Numbered from the stretch's first letter, positions 34,858 through 45,070 are shown. The stretch is DNA of 64,000 nucleotides from Pseudalgibacter ostreae (GCF_042427585.1 NZ_JBHMFC010000009.1:86359-150358), one strand, 5' to 3'. Program-made: numbers and translations. Notes: generated by a model not told the origin, from the sequence alone.

Positions 34858-34886
34858 ATCTTTTATATTAAGCTAAGTAAAAGCTA

Positions 34887-35663
34887 TTATTTATCAAAAC
34901 CAAACATAGTTAATTTAGGGTCTTTATCATTCCCTTCAGTATATACGCCTGCTTTTAGATAATATTTAGTTTTTACGCCGTCCCAATTAGGTGTAGGTGT
35001 AATAGTAGATGCACTACTACCGCTGGTTGTGGTAATATTTACCAAAGCATTCCCTCCACTAAATCTAATTCTTAAAGTAAAAGTAGAGCCTGATGTATAA
35101 TTTGGCCCTGTGATAGTCGAGTAAGTACCTGTAGCTAAAGTAGGATTATTGGTTGTTGTTTTTATATAAAACTTTCCGTTTTCCACATAAACCCTTATTA
35201 AAGGACGGTTTACACCTGTCCCCCTATTATGTACTTGCCCTACGGTAACTCCTAAATTAGGAATGTTCTCTAACTTACCTATATACTCCATATCTTTAGA
35301 GGTTGTTAAAGCCGATTCTTTCCCAGATTTTTCTTTTATTTCTGTTCTATGACTTTTCTCTTGATTACATTTAAACACCCTTTGTCCTGATGAGTTTACA
35401 TCAAAGTAGAATTGATTATCAGTAGTTGTAGGATTGAAATACGCTCTACTACTTATACTTCCTCCAGCACCAGCATAAGTGGTTTCCCCGTCGAAATCAG
35501 CAAAATCAAAACGCCCTGTCGATGCTCTTGCCAACACGTCTTCCTCTTCCAATAAAACCTCTTGTTCTGGTAATACCTCTGTAGTTAAATTGGAATCATT
35601 TTCGGTACTACAGCTCATAAAAAAAAGCATTATAGCAGACACTCTTAAAATGTTTAGTTTCAT
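34887..35663 (-). CDS. PL7-type polysaccharide (alginate) lyase lipoprotein
   Basis: 258 residues. Lipobox FFMSC (Cys18) is followed by an acidic linker and a jelly-roll catalytic domain (about 48-258). The three PL7 signature regions are recognisable: RTEIK (106-110; family R(S/T)E-R), QVH (143-145; family Q(I/V)H) and YLKAGVY (235-241; family YFKAGxY). PL7 enzymes cleave alginate or related uronates by beta-elimination; a Val in Q(V)H is associated with polymannuronate preference. The last Arg of RTExR is Lys here. No SusC/SusD genes are nearby. Substrate is inferred. Confidence 0.82.
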   Translation of the reverse strand: MKLNILRVSAIMLFFMSCSTENDSNLTTEVLPEQEVLLEEEDVLARASTGRFDFADFDGETTYAGAGGSISSRAYFNPTTTDNQFYFDVNSSGQRVFKCNQEKSHRTEIKEKSGKESALTTSKDMEYIGKLENIPNLGVTVGQVHNRGTGVNRPLIRVYVENGKFYIKTTTNNPTLATGTYSTITGPNYTSGSTFTLRIRFSGGNALVNITTTSGSSASTITPTPNWDGVKTKYYLKAGVYTEGNDKDPKLTMFGFDK

Positions 35664-35901
35664 AATATTATGTTTTAAATGTTTGGTTTGTTTGGTTTTC
35701 CACTCTGGTCAACCAATTTATTAATGCTAATCTAATGTATTATGTTGTAATTATTTAAAATATTTTTAGACCGCATTGCTCATAATAATAAAATTATAAA
35801 TTATTGTCTATCTTTGGTATTTACCATTCGATAATGAATTTTCGATTCGTATGTAACCTTGAGGAAAATATAAAGGCAATGATGATAAAATTAAATAAAC
35901 A

Positions 35902-36369
35902 ATGAAACGAGCCATATTTCCTGGATCTTTCGACCCTATAACATTAGGACACTACGACATTATAAAACGAGGTGTTACGCTTTTTGATGAAATTATAGTG
36001 GCCATTGGTATTAATGCTGATAAAAAATACATGTTCTCTTTAGAAGAACGCATCAATTTTATTAAAAATACTTTTGCCGACGAGCCTAAAATTAAAGTAG
36101 TATCCTATAAGGGCTTGACAGTAGATTTCTGCAAAGAAAACGAGGTTGCATTTATTTTACGTGGACTAAGAAATCCTGCCGATTTTGAGTTTGAAAAAGC
36201 CATTGCTCATACCAATAGAGATTTAGCACCTATTGAAACCGTATTCCTTCTAACCTCTGCAAGAACCTCTTATATTGCATCATCTATCGTGAGAGATGTT
36301 ATTAGAAATAATGGAGATTACACCAAATTAGTACCCGACAGTGTTCGCGTTACGTTAAAGGAACTCTAA
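35902..36369 (+). CDS. coaD: Phosphopantetheine adenylyltransferase
   Basis: 155 residues. The nucleotidyltransferase signature FPGSFDPITLGHYDII (T/HxGH) is at residues 5-20; also RGLRNPADFEFE and SSIVRDV. It converts phosphopantetheine and ATP to dephospho-CoA, the penultimate CoA step. A TATCTTTG box (35809-35816) lies upstream, so it is probably transcribed independently of ddl. Confidence 0.96.
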   Translation: MKRAIFPGSFDPITLGHYDIIKRGVTLFDEIIVAIGINADKKYMFSLEERINFIKNTFADEPKIKVVSYKGLTVDFCKENEVAFILRGLRNPADFEFEKAIAHTNRDLAPIETVFLLTSARTSYIASSIVRDVIRNNGDYTKLVPDSVRVTLKEL

Positions 36370-36387
36370 TCTGTGATTTATTTTTAT

Positions 36388-36424
36388 AGCTTTTTTATTA
36401 TTAATAAATTATAATAAAAAAGCT
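36388..36424. terminator. Terminator-like hairpin after coaD
   Basis: AGCTTTTTTATTAT (36388-36401) and ATAATAAAAAAGCT (36411-36424) are exact complements with a 9-nt loop, followed by TTCT. Confidence 0.55.
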
Positions 36425-36540
36425 TTCTAATAACCATAATAAATTATTAACCTCGAACTAAAAAATAGCTATGTTTAACAAAATTGATAGGGTTAGAAAT
36501 AGTTGAACTTAAATAAACCCTTTCAATACAATTAAACGCT

Positions 36541-36987
36541 ATGTATCAACTCACTTATTACTCAAAAGCCAATCAAAATATTTCTCAAAAAGATATCAGC
36601 GATATTTTAAATATTTCTACAAAAAGCAACCAATCGCAAGGTTTAACGGGCTGTTTAGTGTTTATCGAAAACACCTTTATCCAAATTTTAGAAGGTGATA
36701 AATTTAAAATAGAAACCCTTTATAAAACCTTACTTGCAGACAAAAGGCATACCGACTTAGTGTTGATTTCAAAAGGGTATTCAAGTAAAAGGTTTTTCCC
36801 AGAATGGGGTATGGCATATTGCCCTATATCGGATAAGACCAGTGAAGCATTCAAACATTTTCAACGTAATTTAAACCTGCTGCTTGACTTATCTCAACCC
36901 ACAACAAATGTTGAAAATCAATTTTGGATTATCGTAAAATTAAAGTTATCCCAAAATAGAATCCCTTCACAACCAGGCACAGAATAA
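36541..36987 (+). CDS. BLUF-domain blue-light photoreceptor
   Basis: 148 residues; the BLUF fold fills residues 1-95. The flavin-site residues are kept: Tyr6 (LTYYS), Asn30 (KSNQSQGLTG), Gln48 (FIQILEG) and Trp89 (PEWGM). BLUF domains bind FAD and switch hydrogen bonding at the Gln on blue light. A 50-residue C-terminal extension has no recognisable output domain, so this is a short-BLUF protein that must signal by protein contact. It converges on the SulP transporter gene with a 35-nt gap. Confidence 0.9.
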   Translation: MYQLTYYSKANQNISQKDISDILNISTKSNQSQGLTGCLVFIENTFIQILEGDKFKIETLYKTLLADKRHTDLVLISKGYSSKRFFPEWGMAYCPISDKTSEAFKHFQRNLNLLLDLSQPTTNVENQFWIIVKLKLSQNRIPSQPGTE

Positions 36988-37021
36988 GTTGTTTTTTACA
37001 AAAAACTACAAATGGACAGCA

Positions 37022-38686
37022 TTAAAACTTATACTCCCCTAACCCTTTAGTAAAAGCTTCTGGATCTTCTGCCAAATGATAACGAGGATCATTGATGGCT
37101 TCTACGATAACCTCCCGAAACTTCGGATTAGACTTATAAAGCAATTGTTGGCAGTCTTTACTTAAATGTTTTAATTTAATGGTTTTGCCTTCGGCCTCGT
37201 ACTTATTAACTAAGTTAAAAATAGCTTCTAGTGCCGAATGGTCACTTATCCGGGATTCTACAAAGTCAATTTCAACTTGATCTGGGTCATTCTTTACATC
37301 AAATTTTTCATTAAATGCTTGAATAGAGCCAAAGAATAAAGGCCCCCAAATTTCATAAGTTTTTATTTTACCGTCTTCGGAAAAACGTTTCCTTGCCCTA
37401 ATTCTCTTTGCATTTTCCCATGCAAAAACTAGCGCAGAAATAATAACGCCCACAAATACGGCAATCGCTAAATCGTAAATAACAGTTACTGCAGAAACAA
37501 CTACCAAGACAAAAGCATCTGATTTAGGGATTTTTCTAAAAATTCTAAAACTAGACCATGCAAAGGTTTCTATTACCATCATAAACATAACGCCTACTAA
37601 TGCAGCGATTGGCACTTGTTCTATATACTCATCGGTAAATAAAATAAAAGTCAGCAAGGTTAGTGCCATCATAATACCCGATAATCTACCGCGACCACCT
37701 CCATTTATATTAATAACCGTTTGCCCGATCATGCCACATCCACCAGTACCGCCAAACAGGCCGCTTACCATGTTTCCTGCCCCTTGGGCAACGCATTCTC
37801 GGTTTCCATCACCTCTTGTTTCGGTTAATTCGTCCACCAAGTTCATAGTCATTAACGACTCTATCAAACCTACAGAAGCAGCTAAAAAAGCATACGGTAA
37901 TATAAATTTTAAGGTATCTAAATTAAAGGGCAAGTTTTGCCATAACTCTAAATTAGGCGTAGGGAATTCACCTTTTAGCCCATTACCGCCACCTTCTGCT
38001 ATATAAGACCCCACGGTACTTACGTCCAAACCTCCAAATACAACCACACCTGTTGTAATAAGAATGGCCGTTAATGCTGCAGGAATTTTAGTTGTTATCT
38101 TTGGCAATAACCAGATTACCGCCATAGTAAGCATCACTAAGCCAATCATCATATATAACTCAACACCTTGCATCGGTATATTGATGTACTGCTTAACACC
38201 ATCTGTACTTACTTCAAGTTTTTTATGAGAAAACATACTAACTTGAGCCAAAAAAATAACGATTGCCAAACCATTTACAAACCCTAACATGACGGAGTGC
38301 GGAATTAAACGTACAAATCGACCTAGTTTAAATAGGCCTGCACTTATTTGGAATATCCCCATCAATATAACTGCAGCCAATAAATAGAAATAGCCCATAT
38401 TCTCTACAGGAACATCGAACAACATTCCTTTGGTATGACCTTCGGATATTAAGTTTACAAAAATAACGGCAACAGCACCGGCTGCTCCAGATATTAAACC
38501 GGGTCTACCCCCAAAAATCGCTGTAATTAGGCCTACAATAAAGGCGCCAGAAAGTGCTACTAAAGGATCAATTTGTGCCACAAAAGCAAAAGCTACCACC
38601 TCTGGTATCATGGCTAGCGATACAGTGATACCCGCTAGCACGTCATCTTTGATGTTTGGTGTTATCTTCCTTACAAATTCTGTCAT
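37022..38686 (-). CDS. SulP-family inorganic anion transporter with STAS domain
   Basis: 554 residues. About 12 hydrophobic segments form the transport domain (AGITVSLAMIPEVVAFAFVAQIDP near residue 20; GGTGGCGMIGQTVININGGGRGRLSG near residue 315). The C-terminal STAS domain is short (about 445-530: GPLFFGSIQAF, VEIDFVESRISDHSALEAI). SulP proteins carry sulfate, bicarbonate or other anions; the Asp in DHSALEA is the usual STAS contact residue. In marine flavobacteria bicarbonate is a reasonable guess but not provable from sequence. Confidence 0.92.
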   Translation of the reverse strand: MTEFVRKITPNIKDDVLAGITVSLAMIPEVVAFAFVAQIDPLVALSGAFIVGLITAIFGGRPGLISGAAGAVAVIFVNLISEGHTKGMLFDVPVENMGYFYLLAAVILMGIFQISAGLFKLGRFVRLIPHSVMLGFVNGLAIVIFLAQVSMFSHKKLEVSTDGVKQYINIPMQGVELYMMIGLVMLTMAVIWLLPKITTKIPAALTAILITTGVVVFGGLDVSTVGSYIAEGGGNGLKGEFPTPNLELWQNLPFNLDTLKFILPYAFLAASVGLIESLMTMNLVDELTETRGDGNRECVAQGAGNMVSGLFGGTGGCGMIGQTVININGGGRGRLSGIMMALTLLTFILFTDEYIEQVPIAALVGVMFMMVIETFAWSSFRIFRKIPKSDAFVLVVVSAVTVIYDLAIAVFVGVIISALVFAWENAKRIRARKRFSEDGKIKTYEIWGPLFFGSIQAFNEKFDVKNDPDQVEIDFVESRISDHSALEAIFNLVNKYEAEGKTIKLKHLSKDCQQLLYKSNPKFREVIVEAINDPRYHLAEDPEAFTKGLGEYKF

Positions 38687-38796
38687 GGTTATTTTTTTGA
38701 AGGTGCAAATTTAATGTTAAAATAAAGAAGCACAAGGTTTACTTTCAATATTTTAGAAATAAAGTATTGAATACAAAAAATAACAAAAATCAATAC

Positions 38797-39162
38797 TTAC
38801 TGTTTCGCTAACCAATCTAGAGCTTCATCCCTCGAATGAAACAAGTCTATATTCCAGTTTTTATCACTATTAATATTAATTAGGGTCTCCGTAGACATTA
38901 ATGCCCCTACAGACCCAATAACAACAGCGATGTCTTTAATTTCCTTTAAGCTCAATATGGTTCTTTGTGCATTAAAATTTAAACAATAAGAATGTTTTTT
39001 GTTGATGATTAAAGAAAATGGAGGTTGTAGTGCACTCAGTAAAAAATCATGATATTCATCTACCATAATCTCATCTATGATTACCCCATCATTTATAATA
39101 ACTTCAGCTAATTTTTTATTAATTATTGTTATTGTCCCAAAAGACAGGCTATAACTCTTCAT
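38797..39162 (-). CDS. STAS/SpoIIAA-like small protein
   Basis: 121 residues without signal peptide or membrane segment. Alternating beta and alpha pattern (GTITIINKKLAEVIINDGVII, FSLIINKKHSYCLNF, IAVVIGSVGALMSTETLI, DEALDWLAKQ) resembles the SpoIIAA/STAS-like proteins annotated as DUF7793 in Flavobacteriaceae. Role unknown. It lies upstream of the SulP gene on the same strand with a 110-nt gap. Confidence 0.6.
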   Translation of the reverse strand: MKSYSLSFGTITIINKKLAEVIINDGVIIDEIMVDEYHDFLLSALQPPFSLIINKKHSYCLNFNAQRTILSLKEIKDIAVVIGSVGALMSTETLININSDKNWNIDLFHSRDEALDWLAKQ

Positions 39163-39396
39163 GCAAACACTTTAAATTGAGAAACTTAACGTATTACTTT
39201 AAAAAAACCCTCTTTATTTAGCAATTTATATTGCATTCATAAACTAGCCCAATATAAGTATAAAATTAAACTAAACCCGTACAATGCCATCTTAAAACTA
39301 AAATTACGCTACCAAAGCTGTAACCAGAGCAAACATCTCTTAATTACCAGTCTATTATAAAATACCATGACTCTATATGATATAAGCTTTTAATAA

Positions 39397-41181
39397 CTAC
39401 ATACGTTCTGGTACTTCAATGCCCATTATACTAAAAGCCTGTTTAATTACAGCGGCTACTTTACTTGAGAGCTGTACACGAAGTATTTTTTCTTTTAAAT
39501 CATCGGCGCCTAAAATAGAAACGTTCTGATAAAAAGAATTAAACTCCTTAACCAATTCGTAGGTGTAATTTGCTATTAGCGCGGGACTATGTTGAGATGC
39601 TGCATTTTGAATGACTTCTGCAAACAGTTCCAACTGTTTGATCAATGCCTTTTCTTTAGTATGAAGCACTGTGTTTTTTTCGTCTAGAGTCGTATTGTAA
39701 TCGAAATCTGCTTTTCTGATGATGGACTGTATTCGGGCATAGGTATACTGAATGAAGGGCCCTGTATTGCCTTGAAAATCTATGGATTCTTTAGGATCGA
39801 ATAAAATGCGCTTTTTAGGGTCTACTTTTAAAATATGATATTTTAATGCTCCTAACCCAATTACTTTAAATAGTTCTTTCTTATCAGCATCTGAATAGCC
39901 TTCCAGTTTGCCTAATTCTTCAGAAATGTCTTCGGCAGTAGATGCCATTTCATCAATCAAATCATCTGCATCCACCACAGTACCCTCTCGACTTTTCATT
40001 TTTCCACTGGGTAAATCTACCATACCATAACTTAAATGATAAAGGTTATCGGCCCACTCAAAGCCTAACTTCTTTAAAATTAGAAACAAAACTTTAAAAT
40101 GATAATCTTGCTCGTTCCCTACTGTATAGACCATACCACCTACATCTGGAAAGTCTTTAATACGTTGAATTGCAGTACCAATATCTTGTGTCATGTAAAC
40201 GGCTGTCCCATCCGATCGCTGGACGATTTTTTTATCTAAGCCCTCATCGGTTAAATCACACCAGACAGAACCATCATCTTCTTTAATAAATACCCCTTTA
40301 TTTAAGCCCTCTACAACAAGTTCTTTTCCTAGTAAATAAGTATTGCTTTCATAATAAAGCGAATCGAAATCTACGCCTAAATTTGTATACGTTTCCGCAA
40401 AACCTTTATAGACCCAAGCATTCATTTTTTCCCATAAAGCCACCACATTACTATCACCAGATTCCCATTTTAAAAGCATGTCTTGGGCTTCTAATAAAAT
40501 AGGCGCATTTTTTTTCGCTTCTTCATTAGACATACCGCCAAGCATTAGCCCTTCTATTTCTTTTTTATATTCTTGATCGAATTTAACATAATAGTTCCCT
40601 ACCAATTTATCACCTTTTAAGCCTGTACTTTCTGGGGTCTCATTATTCCCAAAACGTTTCCAGGCCAGCATACTTTTACAAATATGAATCCCTCTATCGT
40701 TAATAATTTGGGTTTTATAAACCTTTTTACCCGATGCCTTTAATATTTCTGCGACACTGTAGCCTAAAAGATTATTACGAACATGTCCTAAATGCAAAGG
40801 TTTATTGGTGTTTGGCGACGAATATTCTACCATAACGGCCTTTTCGCTAGCAGCAGGCTCTACAAAACCGTAAGTATCGTTATTTAAAATAGTATTAAAG
40901 AATTGAAGATAGTGCGCATCACTTATCTCAATATTTAAAAACCCTTTTACCACATTAAAACCTGTAACAACCTCTGTATGTTCCAATAAATAGTTTCCAA
41001 TGCGCTCTCCTATTTGAACAGGATTGCCCTTAATATAACGCAGCATAGGGAAGATAACGACTGTAATGTCTCCAGCAAATTCTTTTCGAGTCGCTTGAAA
41101 CTCTACAGTTTCTATTGTAATATCGAAAGAATTAGTGACAGCTTGTTTTACTTGTTCTGATAAGATTTTTTGAAGGCTCAT
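39397..41181 (-). CDS. argS: Arginine--tRNA ligase
   Basis: 594 residues. N-terminal Add-1 domain, class I HIGH motif as HLGH in NKPLHLGHVRNN (about 130-140), KMKSREGT in place of KMSKS (about 375), and a C-terminal DALR anticodon-binding domain with family-type ending MGIEVPERM. It charges tRNA-Arg. Monocistronic with a promoter at 41204-41237. Confidence 0.96.
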   Translation of the reverse strand: MSLQKILSEQVKQAVTNSFDITIETVEFQATRKEFAGDITVVIFPMLRYIKGNPVQIGERIGNYLLEHTEVVTGFNVVKGFLNIEISDAHYLQFFNTILNNDTYGFVEPAASEKAVMVEYSSPNTNKPLHLGHVRNNLLGYSVAEILKASGKKVYKTQIINDRGIHICKSMLAWKRFGNNETPESTGLKGDKLVGNYYVKFDQEYKKEIEGLMLGGMSNEEAKKNAPILLEAQDMLLKWESGDSNVVALWEKMNAWVYKGFAETYTNLGVDFDSLYYESNTYLLGKELVVEGLNKGVFIKEDDGSVWCDLTDEGLDKKIVQRSDGTAVYMTQDIGTAIQRIKDFPDVGGMVYTVGNEQDYHFKVLFLILKKLGFEWADNLYHLSYGMVDLPSGKMKSREGTVVDADDLIDEMASTAEDISEELGKLEGYSDADKKELFKVIGLGALKYHILKVDPKKRILFDPKESIDFQGNTGPFIQYTYARIQSIIRKADFDYNTTLDEKNTVLHTKEKALIKQLELFAEVIQNAASQHSPALIANYTYELVKEFNSFYQNVSILGADDLKEKILRVQLSSKVAAVIKQAFSIMGIEVPERM

Positions 41182-41203
41182 TAATCGTGACTTTTTAAGT
41201 GTG

Positions 41204-41237
41204 CAAAGATAAATTATTTATTAATGAAACACACAAA
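41204..41237 (-). promoter_or_regulatory. argS promoter
   Basis: On the minus strand: TTTG (41234-41237), 22-nt spacer, TATCTTTG (41204-41211), 23 nt before the ATG. The spacer is at the long end of the accepted range. Confidence 0.55.
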
Positions 41238-41628
41238 AACACATCGTGATATTACTTTTTATAAATGCAATGAACAATTTCGAAATGTATAAAAAACGCT
41301 TATTTCAACCTGAATTCCAACCTATTGAAACAGAAAGTGTTTAGCCACAATCCTGTTATATTTCTATGTTTTTTACCGTTAATCTATTTATCGGTTTTTT
41401 AGGAAAATGCTCTATTTCATTTCAACTAATTTATTGGTATTAAAACCCGAAAATTAGATTTATAATACTCTTTTCGCAATTTTTGTTTAATGTAAAATTA
41501 TTATACCATTTCTATTGAATAACAATTAAATACGAATATAATTTAAAACGAAATAGAACTTGCTTAACTCCCTCAATTAAGTTAGGTCTACAAACAAATG
41601 AATTACATATCTGTAATGTCCATAGTGC
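41238..41628. other. Gene-free AT-rich stretch upstream of the TPR-histidine kinase
   Basis: About 390 bases with no credible reading frame. The only structure is a small palindrome ATTACA-TATC-TGTAAT at 41603-41618, 11 nt before the kinase ATG, which could be an operator or a small RNA hairpin. No consensus promoter was identified. Confidence 0.4.
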
Positions 41629-43707
41629 ATGAGGAATCTTATAACTTTTTTTGTTTTTTTGCTATCCTACTCTGGTATCTCTCAAACCAGTGAGGTTGAC
41701 AGTCTTTCTGTAGCTTTAGCATTTCAAAATGCAGATAACGCAAAGGTTGATACGTCTTTAAAGCTGATAAAAAAACTTTATACTCTTAAAGATTACAATA
41801 GAGCTATTAAATACATTGTTGAAAGCGAAAAGCTATGTTCGGAATTAAAACATCATAAAGGCATTGCTGAAATAGCATACTATAAGGCTTTAATATACGC
41901 AGCAAAAAACGATTATATTAATGCTATTAATGGTTATGAAACTTCTAAATCTTTATTTATAAGTCTTAATGACACTCTAGGTATTGCTAAGGTAAACAAC
42001 AGTATTGGTTTAATAGAAATGAAACGTGGCAACTATAAAAAAGGGCTACAACACTCATTATCAGCTATTGAAGAACTCGAAAAAAAACACCTTAAAAAAG
42101 ATTTACGAGATGCTTACAAACATTTAGCACAGGCCTACCAACATATAGCGGCGTATGACAAAGCCATAGAGTTTAACCTAAAAACCCTAAAAACCCAAAA
42201 TCAATTAAACGACGTACTAGGCGCTAATGAATCCTACAGGTATTTAGCAGAGCTCTATTCCATTAAAAAAGAAAACAGAAAAGCCATAGAGTATTACGAA
42301 AAAGCGCTACAAGGGCTCGATGCCGAAAATGACACGATAGCCTGTATAATTTACCCTAAGCTGGGCGGGGAATACTTACAGTTTAATGATTTTGAAAATG
42401 CTACGAAATACTTAACAAAAGGATATGATATTAGCCATGAGCAAAAAAATAAAACAGGACAATTAATAGCCCTAAACAATCTCGGACATTTAAACTTGCA
42501 ACAGAACAGGCTTCACATTGCCGAAAAACAATTAATGGAAGCTGGTGAAATTGCAAAAGCCACGAACAATAATACAGAATTGCTCAAGCACTTTAAACTG
42601 ATGAGAGCATTAGATTCTACCCAAAAGCGTTTTGAAAGAGCCTTTGTCTGGCAGCGCCATTATTACGACCTGCAAAAAAACCTTAATAAAGAACTCGCGT
42701 CAATGGCCGGATTGTCGACTATTTTATTAGAGCTGGATGCTGATCTGGAAAACGATGACCTTTTATTAAAAAATAACCTTAGCAACACTACGGGCCATAC
42801 GCTTGATAGCAAAACGCGTTTTAATCGCTTACAAATTATATTTTATGCTTTACTGCTCGCACTTGCCGTTGTTTCTACTTTTTTAATTCTGATTTATTTA
42901 AAACGAAACCATAGCATTAAATACTTGCGTGAAGTAAAAGAAAAAAATATTGAAATAGAACTTCAGAATAAAGCTTTTTTAGAACAAACCCAACATCTTG
43001 AAAGCGTAAATAACGTAAAAGATAAATTATTTTCTATCGTATCACACGATTTAAAAGACTCACTTTCATCTATTAATGGTTTTATAGACTTATTAAGAGA
43101 CGGCTCTTTAAGCCGTGAAGAATTTGATGGTTTAATACCAGAACTAAGTGAAAACGCCAACAACGCTTCCTTATTATTATTTAACTTATTAAACTGGTCC
43201 AAATCCCAGATGCAATCTTTAGAACCAAAGCCTAGTTTATTTGATATCCAAGAAGTTTTTGAAGAAAAAATAAGACTTATAGAAGGTCGCATGGAAAACA
43301 AGGGGATAACACTAATAGATAAATCCATACGGGATTTTGCTTATGCAGACAGAAGTATGGTGGAAATTATAATACAAAACCTACTTGCAAACGCTGCCAA
43401 GTTCTGCAGTAAGGGCGATACGGTAACCATTTCAAACCATATAAACAATGGCAACTGCATTATAAGCATTGCAGATTCTGGTTTGGGTATTTCAAAAAAC
43501 AATATAGACAAATTATTTAAAAAAGACAGCTCATTTACTACCATCGGCACCAAAGACGAAAAAGGCACTGGTCTTGGTCTAACTATATGCAAAGAACTTA
43601 TTGATTTAAACCATGGCGAAATTTGGGTAGAAAGCACCGTAAACGTAGGCAGTACTTTCTATGTGCAACTCCCTAAATCCAAACCTAACAAGGGGGATAA
43701 AAGTTAA
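41629..43707 (+). CDS. TPR-containing sensor histidine kinase
   Basis: 692 residues. Signal sequence (1-18), at least six TPR motifs (about 60-330), one transmembrane helix (about 405-427, IIFYALLLALAVVSTFLILIYL), a short coiled coil, then HisKA with phospho-acceptor His473 in SIVSHDLKDSLSS and HATPase_c with N-box, DSGLGIS and GTGLGLTI. The TPR sensor is periplasmic, the kinase cytoplasmic. It has no receiver domain and no response regulator next to it (an orphan kinase). A related TPR kinase with a fused receiver is at 57628. Confidence 0.9.
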   Translation: MRNLITFFVFLLSYSGISQTSEVDSLSVALAFQNADNAKVDTSLKLIKKLYTLKDYNRAIKYIVESEKLCSELKHHKGIAEIAYYKALIYAAKNDYINAINGYETSKSLFISLNDTLGIAKVNNSIGLIEMKRGNYKKGLQHSLSAIEELEKKHLKKDLRDAYKHLAQAYQHIAAYDKAIEFNLKTLKTQNQLNDVLGANESYRYLAELYSIKKENRKAIEYYEKALQGLDAENDTIACIIYPKLGGEYLQFNDFENATKYLTKGYDISHEQKNKTGQLIALNNLGHLNLQQNRLHIAEKQLMEAGEIAKATNNNTELLKHFKLMRALDSTQKRFERAFVWQRHYYDLQKNLNKELASMAGLSTILLELDADLENDDLLLKNNLSNTTGHTLDSKTRFNRLQIIFYALLLALAVVSTFLILIYLKRNHSIKYLREVKEKNIEIELQNKAFLEQTQHLESVNNVKDKLFSIVSHDLKDSLSSINGFIDLLRDGSLSREEFDGLIPELSENANNASLLLFNLLNWSKSQMQSLEPKPSLFDIQEVFEEKIRLIEGRMENKGITLIDKSIRDFAYADRSMVEIIIQNLLANAAKFCSKGDTVTISNHINNGNCIISIADSGLGISKNNIDKLFKKDSSFTTIGTKDEKGTGLGLTICKELIDLNHGEIWVESTVNVGSTFYVQLPKSKPNKGDKS

Positions 43708-43775
43708 ATAAAAAAAATCCAATTAATTATGGCCCTGTTGCAGCCTTAAAGCTAAGGACGAATTCTAAACCATAT

Positions 43776-44714
43776 TTAACCCTTTCTAGGCAAGAACACC
43801 TCGGCCATCATGCAACGAGCACTTCCACCTCCGCAAGTTTCAATGGTTTCCAACGAACTTGAAACAATCTTACTATGTTTCTCAAGACTCTTAACCTGTG
43901 CCTCAGACAAGACGCCATATGCAGTTTCGCTCATTACTAAATATGTTGCACCATCTGCTCCTTTTACCTGCAACATATTACCCGCAAAACTAGCTAACTG
44001 GTTTTCGGTAATAACAATAATTTCCTTACCCGTTTCTTTTAAATGATGGACAACGTTTTTACGTTGTTTTTTGTCATCAATGCTCTCTAGGCATATTACC
44101 GCAAAAGTGTCCCCAATGCACATCATAACATTCGTATGATAAATAGCCACGCGTTTCGCTTCAACAGTTTGAAACGCATTAAAAACAACAGGAAAAAAAT
44201 CAAAATCTTCACAAAACTCAATAAACAAGTCCTCATCCGCCCGTGGCGATAAAGCACAATAGGCTTTTCCATTGGCACGATCTAGCACCATACTGCCAGT
44301 ACCTTCTAAAAAAACCAGTTCCTCTTCTGCCTCGGTATAATCTATAATATTATGGATTTCAAAACCATTATCTTCCAACGCCAATAAAATAGCTTCACGA
44401 CGTTCCAAGCGTCTGTTTTTAGCGAACATAGGGTATAACCCCACATTGCCATTGCCATGAAAAGATACCCAATTATTAGGAAAAACGGCATCTGGTGTAT
44501 CAAACTCATCCGTATCCTCGACCACCACCACATTTACACCTATTTTTTTTAAAACCTCTACAAACGCATCAAATTCCTGTTGCGCTTTTTTAGTGATTGC
44601 AGCTGGCAAAACATGATCTAAAGCCTTTTGGTAATAGTTATTGATAGCCGTCTGTTCGTTCATTCTAAAATGAATGGGACGAATCATTAAAATAGTATTT
44701 GTAATTTGTGACAT
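43776..44714 (-). CDS. ctlX: Amidinotransferase-fold hydrolase, citrulline-utilisation CtlX type
   Basis: About 312 residues (ATG at 44714; 44717 adds one Met). Pentein fold with conserved catalytic elements: DAVFPNNWVSFH, EGTGSMVLDR, YHTNVMMCIGD (His) and CGGGSARCMMAEVF (nucleophile Cys near the C-terminus). The family acts on guanidino or ureido groups (arginine deiminase, DDAH, CtlX). CtlX is my best match; arginine or methylarginine hydrolysis is also possible. A TATTTTTG box lies just upstream on the minus strand. Confidence 0.8.
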   Translation of the reverse strand: MSQITNTILMIRPIHFRMNEQTAINNYYQKALDHVLPAAITKKAQQEFDAFVEVLKKIGVNVVVVEDTDEFDTPDAVFPNNWVSFHGNGNVGLYPMFAKNRRLERREAILLALEDNGFEIHNIIDYTEAEEELVFLEGTGSMVLDRANGKAYCALSPRADEDLFIEFCEDFDFFPVVFNAFQTVEAKRVAIYHTNVMMCIGDTFAVICLESIDDKKQRKNVVHHLKETGKEIIVITENQLASFAGNMLQVKGADGATYLVMSETAYGVLSEAQVKSLEKHSKIVSSSLETIETCGGGSARCMMAEVFLPRKG

Positions 44715-44717
44715 CAT

Positions 44718-45070
44718 GGAGAAAATTAAGCTGCAAAAATAAAGCTAATTCACATACAACCTTAACAAAGTCACTATTAAATAGGTTTGACTTTATGAAA
44801 AATATTGAGCAATATGTCCTATTAAATTCGTTACTTTAATTATCAAGACAAAAACATAGTTCCTGGCCTTTTAAAATATTCAAGTAAAAAAATATTCAAA
44901 AAACTATAAAGACCGTTGCTTTTTACCCAAGCAAAATTATGGTTTAGACTATAAGTTTGTGATTAGGGTCTCGCAATAAAAAAGGGTTGCTCCACACTTT
45001 TTAAAAATAACGATAACGTAGAGAAGATATTACCAACACGATAGATAGAAGCACAATGAAGTAATAAAAC
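44718..45070. other. Gene-free stretch between ctlX and valS
   Basis: About 350 bases. It holds the ctlX -7 box at its left end and two copies of AAATATTCAA near 44875 and 44890. No reading frame, RNA gene or larger structure is evident. Confidence 0.4.
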
